A stretch of 64,000 nucleotides of DNA from Alistipes sp. (GCA_029060215.1 JAIDUK010000007.1:14876-78875), one strand, 5' to 3'. Counted from the first letter of the stretch, positions 33,932-43,469 are shown. Numbers and translations: made by a program. The notes: generated from the letters alone by a model not told the origin.

Positions 33932-35008
33932 ATGAATTTGACAAAGCGGATATGGTTCTCAGTCTTGTTGCTGGGTTGCGCGGCTCCCGCCTGCGCCCAG
34001 TTGGTGTTCGCGCCCGCCGAGTGGGATTTCGGTTCCATCGAGGAGAGCGGCGGACGGGTGAGCCATACCTTCACGGGAGTCAACCGGGGGCGTGTGCCGG
34101 TGGTGGTGGCCGATGTCGTCGCCACATGCGGGTGCACCGTTCCGGAGTTTTCGCGCAGGCCCGTCCTGCCCGGCGATTCCACGCGGGTGATCGTCACCTA
34201 CGATCCGATGAACCGTCCGGGGGCTTTCTCGCGGTCGTTGGGGGTCTATTCGTCCGAGCGGAAGAAAATCGCGTCGCTCACCGTCTCGGGCAGCGTCGTT
34301 GCCCGGCAGAAAAGCATCGAGGAGCTTTTTCCTTTCGAGGCGGGTGCCGGGCTCCGGTTCGACGGGACGCTCTGCGCCTTTACCTATATATATCAGGGGC
34401 GGTCGAAGCAGATGACGATCGGTTATGCGAATACTTCGGACCGGCCGTTGCGGTTGGAGCTCCGGCCCCGGACCTCCAGCGGCTTGTTGTCGGTCGATTA
34501 TCCGCGGTCGGTCGCGCCCGGCGGGCAGGGGCAGATCGATTTCCGCTACGAGATTCCCGCCGATGCACCCCGGTACGGTACGGTGCGCGATGCGTTCGAG
34601 GTGTGGGTCGACGGGCGCCGCAGCGAGCTGACGCTCGTCGCGCACGGCATCGGGACCGACGACCCTGCGGCGATGACTTCCGCAAAGGCCCCGCAGGCCA
34701 AAACAAGCGACCAGATCGTCAAGTTCGGTTCCGTGAAGCATTCGGGGCCCGTCGTGCGCAAGTATTTCACCCTTTCCAACGAGGGCCGCGGCGTGTTGAT
34801 CGTCCGTGCGGTGGAGCATAGCGGCCGGATCGGGGTGGGGGTGGCTCCGGGGTGCAGAATCGCTCCCGGCGGCACTTTCCGGGTGGAGCTCGCGCTCGAT
34901 CCCTCGGCGCAGGAGTACGGTTTGCTGACCGACCACCTGATACTCGTCACCAACGACCCGGTGCGTCCCATGCGGCGGGTGCGTATGACGGCGATCATCG
35001 AAGATTGA
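33932..35008 (+). CDS. DUF1573 domain protein
   Basis: 358-residue exported protein. After a signal peptide (cleavage near ACAQ) comes a DUF1573 domain with its hallmark TCGCTVPEFSRRPVLPGDSTRVIVTYDP; two further Ig-like/ASH-type domains follow, the last with FTLSNEGRGVLIVRAVEHS..GVAPGCRIAPG. The family is common in Bacteroidetes envelopes with no known activity. The chosen ATG directly follows the promoter and gives a proper signal peptide. The next gene starts 22 bases later and could be cotranscribed. Confidence 0.82.
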   Translation: MNLTKRIWFSVLLLGCAAPACAQLVFAPAEWDFGSIEESGGRVSHTFTGVNRGRVPVVVADVVATCGCTVPEFSRRPVLPGDSTRVIVTYDPMNRPGAFSRSLGVYSSERKKIASLTVSGSVVARQKSIEELFPFEAGAGLRFDGTLCAFTYIYQGRSKQMTIGYANTSDRPLRLELRPRTSSGLLSVDYPRSVAPGGQGQIDFRYEIPADAPRYGTVRDAFEVWVDGRRSELTLVAHGIGTDDPAAMTSAKAPQAKTSDQIVKFGSVKHSGPVVRKYFTLSNEGRGVLIVRAVEHSGRIGVGVAPGCRIAPGGTFRVELALDPSAQEYGLLTDHLILVTNDPVRPMRRVRMTAIIED

Positions 35009-35030
35009 ATCCCAAACACAGAATAAATAG

Positions 35031-35912
35031 ATGTATCCCATTCTCGAAAAGCGGTGTCTGGCCGAAGGCATCTGGCTCATGAAAATCCTCGCCCCGCGCG
35101 TGGCGGCTTCGGCGCTGCCCGGGCAGTTCGTCATCGTGCGGGCCGACGAGCGCGGCGAGCGGATTCCGCTCACCGTCGCCGACTTCGATGCGAAGGCAGG
35201 CAGCGTGACCATCGTCACGCAGGCCATCGGTGTTTCGACGCGCAAGATCTGCGCGCTGGAGGTCGGCGAGGCGCTGGCCGATTTCGCCGGGCCGCTCGGC
35301 CACCCGTCGGAGTTCGTGCGGCTGTCGCCCGAGGAGTTGCGCGGGCGGCGTTATATCTTCATCGGCGGCGGGGTCGGTACGGCTCCGGTCTATCCGCAGG
35401 TCAAGTGGCTGCACGAGCATGGCATCGAGGTCGATGTCATCATCGGGGCCAAGAACAAGGAGATGTTGATTTATGCCGAGGAGATGCGGGCCGTGGCCAA
35501 GAATCTTTATATCGCTACGGACGATGGTTCCGAGGGGTTCAAGGGGCTTGTCACCCAGTTGCTCGAAAAGTTGATCGCCGAGGGCCGCCGCTACGATGAG
35601 TGCATAGCCATCGGGCCCATGATCATGATGAAATTCGTGGCGCTGACAACCAAGAAATACGACCTTAAAACCACCGTGTCGCTCAACGCCTTGATGGTCG
35701 ACGGCACCGGCATGTGCGGCGCCTGCCGCGTGAGCGTGGGCGGGCGTACGCGCTTCACTTGCGTCGACGGACCCGAGTTCGACGCCCACGAGGTCGATTT
35801 CGACGAGGCCATGCGCCGTCAGGGCATGTATCGTTCGCAGGAGCAGCGCGCCGCAGCCATCGCCGCCGAGCGTGCCGCCGGACATCAGTGTAGAATCGGA
35901 TTGGACAAATAG
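35031..35912 (+). CDS. NfnA-like FAD/NAD(P)-binding oxidoreductase (sulfide dehydrogenase-like subunit)
   Basis: 293-residue flavoprotein of the ferredoxin-NADP+ reductase superfamily. It has the FAD domain start, the GGGVGTAPVYPQVKWLHEHGIEVDVIIGAKNKE nucleotide motif and a C-terminal [2Fe-2S] site TGMCGACRVSV...CVDGPEFDAHEVDFDE. Together with the next gene, which starts 2 bases after its stop, it forms the heterodimer known as NfnAB or SudBA: NADH-dependent reduced-ferredoxin:NADP+ oxidoreductase or sulfide dehydrogenase. Which activity applies cannot be read from the sequence. Confidence 0.9.
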   Translation: MYPILEKRCLAEGIWLMKILAPRVAASALPGQFVIVRADERGERIPLTVADFDAKAGSVTIVTQAIGVSTRKICALEVGEALADFAGPLGHPSEFVRLSPEELRGRRYIFIGGGVGTAPVYPQVKWLHEHGIEVDVIIGAKNKEMLIYAEEMRAVAKNLYIATDDGSEGFKGLVTQLLEKLIAEGRRYDECIAIGPMIMMKFVALTTKKYDLKTTVSLNALMVDGTGMCGACRVSVGGRTRFTCVDGPEFDAHEVDFDEAMRRQGMYRSQEQRAAAIAAERAAGHQCRIGLDK

Positions 35913-35914
35913 CT

Positions 35915-37309
35915 ATGGCAAACAGAATACCGCGCGTTCCCGTGCGCGAACAAGACCCGGCACGCCGTGCGACCAACTTCGAGGAGGTCTGCTACGGCTA
36001 CAACCTCGACGAGGCGACGCTCGAAGCGTCGCGTTGTCTGAATTGCAAGAATCCCCGGTGCGTCGCCGCTTGCCCCGTCGGCGTCCGGATTCCCGAATTT
36101 ATCGACGCTCTGCATCGGGGCGACCTGCCCGCTGCGGCCGCCGTCATCGCCCGCGACAGCTCGCTGCCCTCGATTTGCGGCCGCGTATGTCCGCAGGAGA
36201 CCCAGTGCGAGGGTTCGTGCGTGTTGGGCATCAAGGGCGAGCCCGTGGCCATCGGCAAGTTGGAGCGTTTCGTCGGCGATTGGAAGTTGGCGCAGAAGCC
36301 TGCCGCCGCCGACCTGCCGCCCCGCAACGGCCGTCGCGTGGCTGTCGTGGGGAGCGGTCCTGCCGGATTGGCTTGTGCGAGCGACTTGGCCAAGATGGGT
36401 TACGAGGTGAAGATTTTCGAGGCGCTGCACAAGGTGGGCGGGGTGTTGGTCTACGGCATCCCCGAGTTCCGCCTGCCCAAGGAGACGATCGTGGCGCGCG
36501 AAATCGACGAGGTGCGCCGGTCGGGCGTGGAGATCGAGACCGACGTCATCGTGGGGCGGACCCTGACCGTCGATTCGCTGCTCGACGAAGAGGGTTACGA
36601 TGCCGTCTTCATCGGTTCGGGCGCCGGTCTGCCGCGTTTCATGGGCATCCCCGGCGAGAATCTCAACGGCGTGGTCTCGGCCAACGAATTTCTGACCCGG
36701 GCCAATCTGATGCGCGCCTACGACGAGGAGTACGACACGCCCATCTACGTGGGCAAGCGCGTGGTGGTTGTGGGCGGCGGCAATGTGGCGATGGATGCCG
36801 TGCGTACGGCCCGCCGCTTGGGGGCCGAGGCGACGATCGTCTACCGCCGCAGCGAAAAGGAACTTCCGGCCCGCGCCGAGGAGGTCCACCATGCCAAGGA
36901 GGAGGGCATCCGTTTCCGGATGCTGACCAATCCGGTGGAGATTCTGGGCACCGACGACGGTTGGGTGCGCGGCATGCGCTGCGTGGAGATGGAGCTCGGC
37001 GAGCCCGACCAGAGCGGCCGCCGGTCGCCCGTGGAGAAGCCCGGTTCGGAGTTCGACATCGAGTGCGACGTGGCGATCATGGCGTTGGGCACTTCGCCCA
37101 ATCCGCTGCTGGCGGCTACCACTCCGGGGCTGGCGACCGACCGCCGCGGCTGCATCACGGCCGATGCGGCCGGTGCCACGGCTCGCGAGGGCGTCTTCGC
37201 CGGCGGCGATGCCGTGACGGGGGCCGCCACGGTCATCCTCGCTATGGGTGCCGGACGCACGGCGGCCAAGGCGATCGACGAATACATACGGGGCAAGTTC
37301 GCGAAATAG
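35915..37309 (+). CDS. gltA: NADPH-dependent glutamate synthase-like flavoprotein (NfnB/GltD type)
   Basis: 464-residue partner of the preceding gene. N-terminal [4Fe-4S]-binding cysteines are in RCLNCKNPRCVAACPVGVRIPE and ICGRVCPQETQCEGSCV, then two dinucleotide-binding domains (GSGPAGLACASDLA for FAD; VVVVGGGNVAMDAVRTARRLG for NADPH) and a C-terminal GVFAGGDAVTGAATVILAMGAGR. Proteins of this type are annotated gltA (glutamate synthase small chain) but without the large GOGAT chain nearby electron bifurcation with NfnA is the likelier task. A strong terminator follows. Confidence 0.92.
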   Translation: MANRIPRVPVREQDPARRATNFEEVCYGYNLDEATLEASRCLNCKNPRCVAACPVGVRIPEFIDALHRGDLPAAAAVIARDSSLPSICGRVCPQETQCEGSCVLGIKGEPVAIGKLERFVGDWKLAQKPAAADLPPRNGRRVAVVGSGPAGLACASDLAKMGYEVKIFEALHKVGGVLVYGIPEFRLPKETIVAREIDEVRRSGVEIETDVIVGRTLTVDSLLDEEGYDAVFIGSGAGLPRFMGIPGENLNGVVSANEFLTRANLMRAYDEEYDTPIYVGKRVVVVGGGNVAMDAVRTARRLGAEATIVYRRSEKELPARAEEVHHAKEEGIRFRMLTNPVEILGTDDGWVRGMRCVEMELGEPDQSGRRSPVEKPGSEFDIECDVAIMALGTSPNPLLAATTPGLATDRRGCITADAAGATAREGVFAGGDAVTGAATVILAMGAGRTAAKAIDEYIRGKFAK

Positions 37310-37337
37310 GCTGCCTTGCCCTTGCGTGCGAAACGAA

Positions 37338-37374
37338 GACCGGAGCTGCTCGCAAGGAGCAGCTCCGGTCTTTT
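37338..37374 (+). terminator. Rho-independent terminator
   Basis: Perfect 14-bp stem (37338-37351 with 37357-37370), 5-base loop, then TTTT. It closes the NfnAB-like pair and lies just before the convergent GT9 gene. Confidence 0.85.
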
Positions 37375-37395
37375 GGTGTGCGGCGTATCAATAAA

Positions 37396-38424
37396 TTACT
37401 GCTTCCCGATGGCTTCGTCTACTTTGTCGGCGATCATCTGCGGCGTCACGGCGCGCAGGCACCGGTAGTCGCCGAAGCGGCAGGGTTTGGCACCGTAGAC
37501 CGAGCAGGGGCGGCACGGCAGGTCGGCTTGCAGCACCATGCGCGGGTCGCAGCCCCAGCCCAAGAATCCCAGCCCGGGGTGGGTGGCGCCCCACACCGAC
37601 ACGACGGGCGTGGCGACCAGCGATGCGAGGTGCATGACCAGCGAATCCATCGACACCACGCAGTCCAGATGGGCGATCAGATTCATCTCGTCGCTCAACG
37701 CTACTTTGCCGTAAAGGGCCGTGACATTGGGGTACGTGCGTTCCATTTCGGCGGCGAAGGCTTCTTCCGCTCCGCCTCCGCTGTGGATGAACAGCCGCTG
37801 GCAGCGCGCCGCAAGCAGCCGCACCGCTTCGCGGCTCAGGTCGTCGGGGTAGGTCTTGCCTTGCTGGGCCGAGAAGGGGGCGAAGCCGATCCAGCGGCCT
37901 TGCTTGGGGCCCATCGGGTTGGGGCGCTGGCTCCGTACGGCGGGCTTCGGGTCGTCGAACTCGAATCCCAGCTGCCGGAACACGTCGCAGTAGCGCAGCA
38001 CCGTGTGGCGCAGAGGGGCCGCTTCGGCGCCCCCTTGGCGGATGAAGTGGCGTTTCTCGGAGTGTTCTTTGTCGATGTGCGCCACCGGCACGCCGCGCAG
38101 CCACATCAGATGGCGGAACGCTTCGGAGCGCATGACGCCGTGGACGTCGGCTACGGCATCGATCCCCAGCCGGCAGGCTTCGCGCGCCACCTGCCACATC
38201 CTCAGCAGCGAATGGTGCTTGCCCTTGGTGTCGACTTCCAGAAAATCGACGTCCAGCCCCTCGAAGAAGGGCCTCAGCAGACGGGGCGTGGCTACCGTGA
38301 TCCGCAGCCGGGGGTAGGCCGCACGCAGGGCGCGCAGGGCATGCGGCAGCATGGCCACATCGCCCATGGCCGAGGTGCGGATCACCAGCAGATGCCGCGG
38401 CAGAGGCTGTTTATTTTTTGCCAT
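37396..38424 (-). CDS. glycosyltransferase family 9 (heptosyltransferase-like)
   Basis: 342-residue GT-B glycosyltransferase of family 9, which adds heptose or a related sugar to lipopolysaccharide at the inner membrane. The family start LLVIRTSAMGDVAMLPHALRALRAAYP, the middle IGFAPFSAQQGKTYP and the C-terminal donor-site stretch CVVSMDSLVMHLASLVATPVVSVWGATHPGLGFLGWG fit. It overlaps the DUF4254 gene in front of it by 14 bases, so the two are translated together. Confidence 0.9.
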   Translation of the reverse strand: MAKNKQPLPRHLLVIRTSAMGDVAMLPHALRALRAAYPRLRITVATPRLLRPFFEGLDVDFLEVDTKGKHHSLLRMWQVAREACRLGIDAVADVHGVMRSEAFRHLMWLRGVPVAHIDKEHSEKRHFIRQGGAEAAPLRHTVLRYCDVFRQLGFEFDDPKPAVRSQRPNPMGPKQGRWIGFAPFSAQQGKTYPDDLSREAVRLLAARCQRLFIHSGGGAEEAFAAEMERTYPNVTALYGKVALSDEMNLIAHLDCVVSMDSLVMHLASLVATPVVSVWGATHPGLGFLGWGCDPRMVLQADLPCRPCSVYGAKPCRFGDYRCLRAVTPQMIADKVDEAIGKQ

Positions 38425-39013
38425 AGAGCACCGGGTTGAGCGCCGGGTCGTTGTACATCTTCATCTGTTTGTAGGTCTTCATGTACTTGCGGCCCGCTTC
38501 GATGTCTTCGATCAGCTCTTCGATGGCCTGCGACAGGTCGGCCTGCTGGGTCAGCAGCACTTCCAGCTTGCGGCGGCAGGCGTCGCGGTGGGCGTCGCCG
38601 ACATCGGTGCGGCGGGTCTCCTGCTCCATGTGGTAGATCTTGAGCGCCAGAATCGAGAGCCGGTCGACGGCCCATGCCGGGGTCTCGGTGTTGAGCCGGG
38701 CGCCGGGCGCCGGGGCCACCGATGCGTATTTGTCCATCAGGTAGGAATCGACATATTCCACCATGTCGGTGCGGTCTTGGTTCGAGCGGTCGATGCGGCG
38801 TTTGATGGCCAGCGCTTCGACGGGGTCGATCTCCGGGTTGCGGATGATGTCTTCGAGATGCCACTGCACCGTGTCGATCCAGTTCTTGTGGTAGAGCAGA
38901 TGGTCGAGCGTACCCTTTTCGTAGGGATTTTCGATCGGGTGATCCACGTCGTCGAAACGGTGATAGTCGTCGATCGAGCGGTTGAAAATCGCGTTCGCGT
39001 TTTGGGTAAACAT
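38411..39013 (-). CDS. DUF4254 domain protein
   Basis: 200-residue soluble helical protein of the DUF4254 family: LYHKNWIDTVQWHLEDIIRNPEIDP, RIDRSNQDRTDMVEYVDSYL, TPAWAVDRLSILALKIYHMEQE. It is found beside GT9 glycosyltransferases in Bacteroidetes and overlaps one here, so a role in lipopolysaccharide core synthesis is likely but unproven. No signal peptide. Confidence 0.83.
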   Translation of the reverse strand: MFTQNANAIFNRSIDDYHRFDDVDHPIENPYEKGTLDHLLYHKNWIDTVQWHLEDIIRNPEIDPVEALAIKRRIDRSNQDRTDMVEYVDSYLMDKYASVAPAPGARLNTETPAWAVDRLSILALKIYHMEQETRRTDVGDAHRDACRRKLEVLLTQQADLSQAIEELIEDIEAGRKYMKTYKQMKMYNDPALNPVLYGKK

Positions 39014-39046
39014 AGTTTCAGCAGGGTTTATATTGCAGTTCCGTTA

Positions 39047-39076
39047 TTGCAGTTTCGTCGAAAAGTTATACCTTTG
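39047..39076 (+). promoter_or_regulatory. promoter of the glucosaminidase operon
   Basis: TTG at 39047-39049 and TACCTTTG at 39069-39076, 19 bases apart, 24 bases before the ATG. Confidence 0.7.
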
Positions 39077-39100
39077 TTGGGCAAACCCAAAACAAAGATA

Positions 39101-40111
39101 ATGATTTTTTCCAGAACTGCAATACTGTTGGGCGGAATCATGCTGCTGGCGTCGGCTCCGGCCGCCGCGCAGACCCGCCGCACCCGCCAGACGCGCGAGG
39201 AGTACGTCGAGCGCTACAAGTCGATCGCCGTGGCCCACATGGAGCGCTACGGCATCCCGGCCAGCATCACCATGGCGCAGGGCATCCTCGAGTCGGACAG
39301 CGGCAACAGCCGTCTGTCGGTCGAATCGAACAACCACTTCGGCATCAAGTGCAAGCGCAATTGGACGGGTCCGCGCGTCTTCCACGACGACGACGCCCCG
39401 GACGAATGTTTCCGGGCCTACGAGTCGGTCGAGGCGTCGTACCACGACCATGCCGTTTTCCTCGATACGCAGCCGCGCTACGATTCGCTCTTCGCCTATT
39501 CGTCGACCGACTACAAGAGTTGGGCGCGCGGGCTCAAGGCCGCCGGTTACGCCACGGCTCCCGATTATGCGCAGCGGCTCGTGCGGCTCATCGAGAGCAT
39601 GAAGCTCTACCTGCTCGACCGCCCGCAGGGCGAGCGGGCCTATGCGGACCACCGCCGCGGCAAGTCGCTCGAGGAGATCGAGCGCACTTCCTACAGCGAC
39701 GCCGAGCGGCTGGCGGTCGGGGGGTATCTGATCGACCCGGACAATTACCGGGTGACGATCAACGCCCACGAGGGCTACAACGTCTACACCACCAACGGCG
39801 TGCATTACATCCTCGCCAAGGAGAACGATACGTTCGAGAACATCGGGCGCAAGTTCCGGCTCTCGGCGGGCAATCTGCGCAAGTTCAACGACGTCAAGCG
39901 CCGCGTGCAGCCTGCGCAGGGCGAGGTGGTCTTCATCGAGCGCAAGAAAACCGCTTGGCAGGGCAATGCGCGGCATCATATCTGCCGCGAGGGCGAGACT
40001 TCGTGGGCCGTGGCCCAGTCCTACGGCATCCGTTCGCGGTCGCTCGAGAAACTCAACGGCCTGAAGAAGGACGCCCGGCTCGGTCAGGGGCTCGAAATAC
40101 GAATCAAATAG
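39101..40111 (+). CDS. glucosaminidase (GH73) with LysM domains
   Basis: 336-residue exported peptidoglycan hydrolase. A signal peptide (cleavage near APAAAQ) leads to a GH73 N-acetylglucosaminidase domain at about 30-170 with the catalytic glutamate in MAQGILESDSGNSRL and the NNHFGIKC motif. Two LysM-like repeats follow (HYILAKENDTFENIGRKFRLSAGNLRKFNDV; HICREGETSWAVAQSYGIRSRSLEKLNGL), which bind glycan. It likely trims cell-wall strands in the periplasm during growth or division. Confidence 0.92.
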   Translation: MIFSRTAILLGGIMLLASAPAAAQTRRTRQTREEYVERYKSIAVAHMERYGIPASITMAQGILESDSGNSRLSVESNNHFGIKCKRNWTGPRVFHDDDAPDECFRAYESVEASYHDHAVFLDTQPRYDSLFAYSSTDYKSWARGLKAAGYATAPDYAQRLVRLIESMKLYLLDRPQGERAYADHRRGKSLEEIERTSYSDAERLAVGGYLIDPDNYRVTINAHEGYNVYTTNGVHYILAKENDTFENIGRKFRLSAGNLRKFNDVKRRVQPAQGEVVFIERKKTAWQGNARHHICREGETSWAVAQSYGIRSRSLEKLNGLKKDARLGQGLEIRIK

Positions 40112-40160
40112 TCCGGGCGCTGCCGCGGTTGTTCCGCGGCGCAGCACCGGCAACAAACAG

Positions 40161-40853
40161 ATGGATATGGATACAACCCCGCTCAGAGCGCGGATTCTCG
40201 ACACCGTGATCCGGAAGTCGACCCTCAAGCAGCAGGTCTTCGACCATACGTTCTCGGTTTTCAACCTCTTGAAGGAGACCCTTCTGGAGATGGCTTCGGA
40301 GTTGGACGACCAGCTCGACGGGCGTCTGGACCGCCGCGTGCGCATCGAGTACCGCGACCGCGGCAAGTTCGAGGCGCAGTTGCAGGTGGCCAACGACGTG
40401 CTGATCTTCCAGATGCACACCGATGTCTTCGACTTCGACGCCGCGCATCCCGTGCGGCAGACCCCCTACGTGGCGGGCAATGCCGAGAACGCTTATTGCG
40501 GCGTGGTCAACATCTACAATTTCCTGTCGGATTCGTTCAAGTTCAACCGCAATGCCGACGAGGGTTACCTCATCGGGCGGCTCTTCATCAACCGCGAGCG
40601 GCGTTATTTCGTCGAGGGCAAGGGGCAGACTTCGTTGCGGGCCGGCGATTTCGGGCAGGCCGAGATCGGCCGCGACGCCTTGGTGACGGTGCTCGAGGAG
40701 GCCGTCGCTTTCGCCCTCGGGTTCGATCTGCTCACCCCGCCCTACGAGACGCAGGCCCGGGTGACGGTCGACCAGTTCAATACCAAGATGGACAATTCGA
40801 AGTTCGTGACCGGCAAGCGGCTCGGTTACGGGTTCGATACTAAGGAGGTGTAA
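40161..40853 (+). CDS. conserved Bacteroidales protein of unknown function
   Basis: 230-residue cytoplasmic-looking protein without known domain that I can name. It starts with a helical part (STLKQQVFDHTFSVFNLLKETLLEMASELDDQL), then an alpha/beta part with aromatic-rich strands (EAQLQVANDVLIFQMHTDVFDFD; YCGVVNIYNFLSDSFKFNRNADEGYLIGRLFINRERRYF). The stop shares its last base with the start of the DPP-IV gene, so it is probably in one operon with it. A second ATG at 40167 is equally possible. Confidence 0.75.
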   Translation: MDMDTTPLRARILDTVIRKSTLKQQVFDHTFSVFNLLKETLLEMASELDDQLDGRLDRRVRIEYRDRGKFEAQLQVANDVLIFQMHTDVFDFDAAHPVRQTPYVAGNAENAYCGVVNIYNFLSDSFKFNRNADEGYLIGRLFINRERRYFVEGKGQTSLRAGDFGQAEIGRDALVTVLEEAVAFALGFDLLTPPYETQARVTVDQFNTKMDNSKFVTGKRLGYGFDTKEV

Positions 40854-42982
40854 TGTTGCGAAAGTTCTTTCTTTTCCTGTTGGGCGTGTGTTTGCTGGGT
40901 GCGGCGCAGGCTCGCGGCGAGTACGACCGGATCGCCCGGCTGCGGGCTATGAACCGGCGCGTCGGCGGCATCCGTTCGATGAGCGACGGCGAGCATTACA
41001 CCGTCATCGAGCAGAACAACATCGTCCGTTATGCCTATGCCACGGCCGGTCCCGGCCAGAAGCTCTTGCCCGAGCCTCTCGTGTCAGGGATTGCCGACTA
41101 CGCGTTTTCGCCCGACGATCGCAGCGTGCTCATCGCTTCGGGACGCACGCCCATCTACCGCCATTCCTATACGACCCGATATTGGCTCTTCGACGGCCGG
41201 GCGTTGCAGCCCGTGCTTGCCGAGGCCGCCGCTCCGCGCGACGCGTCGTTTTCGCCCGACGGCAGGTCGATCGTCTATTCCGACCGCAACGACCTCTACC
41301 TCTACGACATCGCTTCGCGCAAAACCCGGCGCCTGACTTCCGACGGCGAGTGGAACGCCGTCATCAACGGTACGACCGATTGGGTCTACGAGGAGGAGTT
41401 CGGCCTGACGCAGGCCTATGCCTTTTCGCCCGACGGGAGCAAGCTGGCTTATCTGCGTTTCGACGAGCGCGAGGTCCCCTCGGCGCAGATGATGCGTTTC
41501 GACGGCAAGTCAGGCGATGAGTCCGTTTCGTTCAAGTATCCCAAGGCCGGGGAGGTCAATTCCAAGGTGCAGCTCTTCGTCGTCGACCTCGCTTCCGGCG
41601 GCCGCGAGCGGATCGACACCGGTTCCGAGAGCGACCAGTACCTGCCCCGCATCGGCTTCGCGCCCGACGGGCGGTTGTGGTACCACCGCATCAACCGGCG
41701 GCAGAATACCTTCGAGGTGCAGTTGTGCGAGCCCCACGGTGCTCAGCGGACCATCTACGAGGAGCGCGCCCAGCAGTATGTCGAGCGCGTCGACGACAAG
41801 ACTGTTACGTTCATCGACAAGGAGCGTTTCCTCGTGCGGCAGGAGAGCCATACGGGTTTCATGCACCTCTACCTCTACGGTGTCCGCAGCGGGCTGATCG
41901 CGCAGGTGACCAAAGGGCCGTGGGAGGTGACCGAGGTGGTCGGCGTCACGCCCAAACGGGTGTGGTACCTCTCGACCGAGACTTCGCCCTTGCGCCGCAA
42001 CCTCTACAGCGTGGCGCTCAACGGCAAGGACAAGCGCCGCCTGACCCCCGACGAGGGTTATTACGCCATCGCCCCCAGCAAGGGGATGAAGTATTATATC
42101 TCTACTTTCTCGTCGGCCGCGACCCCCAACCGGGTGGAGATCCGCACCGGCGACGGGGCCGCCGTGCGCACGTTGGAGACCAACGACGACTTGCGGGCCG
42201 AGCTGGCCGCCGCGCAGCAGCCCGCAAAGGAGTTTTTCACCTTCGTCACCGAGCGCGGCGACACGCTCAACGCCTATATCCTTAAGCCGCGGGGCTTCGA
42301 TCCTTCGCAGCGGTATCCGGTCTTGTTGACGCAGTATTCCGGGCCCGGTTCGCAGACCGTCGCCGACCGTTGGTCGCTCGACTGGGAGGATGCGTTGGTC
42401 GACAAGGGCTACATCGTCGTCTCGGCCGACGGCCGTGGCACGGGGTTCCGCGGCGAGAAGTTCAAGAAGCAGACCTACGGCCGTCTCGGAGCCTTGGAGA
42501 CCGAGGACCAGTTGTCGCTGGCGCGTCACATGGCGGCCCAGCCGTGGGTCGATGCCGACCGGATCGGGATCTACGGTTGGTCCTACGGCGGATTCATGGC
42601 GTTGAACTGCGCGCTCAAAGGGCACGGCCTTTTCAAAATGGCCATCGCCGTGGCGCCCGTCACTTCGTGGCGTTACTACGACACCATCTACACCGAGATC
42701 TATAACAATCTTCCGCAGTACAATGCGGCCGGTTACGACGACCATGCGCCCGTGCGTCTGGCGCGCTTGCTCGACGACCGGCGCACCCGGCTGTTGCTCG
42801 TCCACGGCATGGCCGACGACAACGTCCACTTCCGGCATACGGCCGAGATGGCCCGGGCGCTCAACCGCGCAGGCAAGCAGTACGACATGATGGTCTATCC
42901 CGACCAGAACCATTCGATGATGCCCGACGATGCGCACAATGTCCGGCAGAAGATGATCGATTACACGCTCGAACATCTGTAG
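40853..42982 (+). CDS. dipeptidyl peptidase IV-type serine peptidase (S9B)
   Basis: 709-residue secreted peptidase with signal peptide (cleavage near AQARG), an eight-bladed beta-propeller and a C-terminal alpha/beta hydrolase domain. The nucleophile is in YGWSYGGFMALN, the aspartate in HGMADDNVHF and the histidine in PDQNHSMM. The propeller has the DWVYEEEF segment that holds the N-terminus of the substrate, as expected for release of X-Pro dipeptides. It probably feeds on host or dietary proline-rich peptides in the periplasm. Confidence 0.94.
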   Translation: MLRKFFLFLLGVCLLGAAQARGEYDRIARLRAMNRRVGGIRSMSDGEHYTVIEQNNIVRYAYATAGPGQKLLPEPLVSGIADYAFSPDDRSVLIASGRTPIYRHSYTTRYWLFDGRALQPVLAEAAAPRDASFSPDGRSIVYSDRNDLYLYDIASRKTRRLTSDGEWNAVINGTTDWVYEEEFGLTQAYAFSPDGSKLAYLRFDEREVPSAQMMRFDGKSGDESVSFKYPKAGEVNSKVQLFVVDLASGGRERIDTGSESDQYLPRIGFAPDGRLWYHRINRRQNTFEVQLCEPHGAQRTIYEERAQQYVERVDDKTVTFIDKERFLVRQESHTGFMHLYLYGVRSGLIAQVTKGPWEVTEVVGVTPKRVWYLSTETSPLRRNLYSVALNGKDKRRLTPDEGYYAIAPSKGMKYYISTFSSAATPNRVEIRTGDGAAVRTLETNDDLRAELAAAQQPAKEFFTFVTERGDTLNAYILKPRGFDPSQRYPVLLTQYSGPGSQTVADRWSLDWEDALVDKGYIVVSADGRGTGFRGEKFKKQTYGRLGALETEDQLSLARHMAAQPWVDADRIGIYGWSYGGFMALNCALKGHGLFKMAIAVAPVTSWRYYDTIYTEIYNNLPQYNAAGYDDHAPVRLARLLDDRRTRLLLVHGMADDNVHFRHTAEMARALNRAGKQYDMMVYPDQNHSMMPDDAHNVRQKMIDYTLEHL

Positions 42983-42984
42983 TC

Positions 42985-43455
42985 ATGGAGCGTTCCGTTT
43001 GGTTCGATACGCCCGTAGGGCCTCTCACCGTCGTCGCTTCCGACAGGGCCGTGACCGCCGTCCGGTTCGGGGCGGCCGGAGAGCCCGCAGCTTCCGCCGG
43101 GGCTTCGACCCCCTTGTTGAGACAGGCCGTCGGTGAGTTGCGCGAATATTTTGCGGGTATGCGGCGCGAATTCTCCCTGCCGCTGGCTCCGGCCGGTACG
43201 CCGTTCCAGCAGCAGGTGTGGGCGGCTTTGCGGGAGATTCCCTATGGCCGGACCCGAACCTACGGGCAGATCGCCGCGCAGATCGGGCGGCCCAAGGCAT
43301 GCCGCGCCGTGGGCATGGCCAACAACCGCAATCCCCTCGCTATCGTCGTGCCTTGCCACCGCGTCGTCGGGGCTTCCGGGGCATTGACCGGTTACGCCGC
43401 CGGGCTCTCCGTCAAGGAGAAGTTGCTGGCGTTGGAATCAGTGAATAGTGAATAA
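42985..43455 (+). CDS. ogt: methylated-DNA--protein-cysteine methyltransferase
   Basis: 156-residue suicide repair protein that takes alkyl groups off O6-alkylguanine. The acceptor cysteine is in VVPCHRVVGASGALTGYAAGL and the helix-turn-helix-like REIPYGRTRTYGQIAAQIGRPKACRAVGMANNRNP precedes it. No Ada-type regulatory domain. It starts 2 bases after the DPP-IV gene; right behind its stop the left arm of a long inverted repeat begins. Confidence 0.94.
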   Translation: MERSVWFDTPVGPLTVVASDRAVTAVRFGAAGEPAASAGASTPLLRQAVGELREYFAGMRREFSLPLAPAGTPFQQQVWAALREIPYGRTRTYGQIAAQIGRPKACRAVGMANNRNPLAIVVPCHRVVGASGALTGYAAGLSVKEKLLALESVNSE

Positions 43456-43469
43456 TCTGCCCTCGCTTA

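Noticed and set aside
35872..38439. Plus-strand open frame of 855 codons overlapping the NfnB-like gene and the GT9 gene
   Set aside because: Shadow frame: Arg-rich, no motifs, crosses a strong terminator at 37338-37374.
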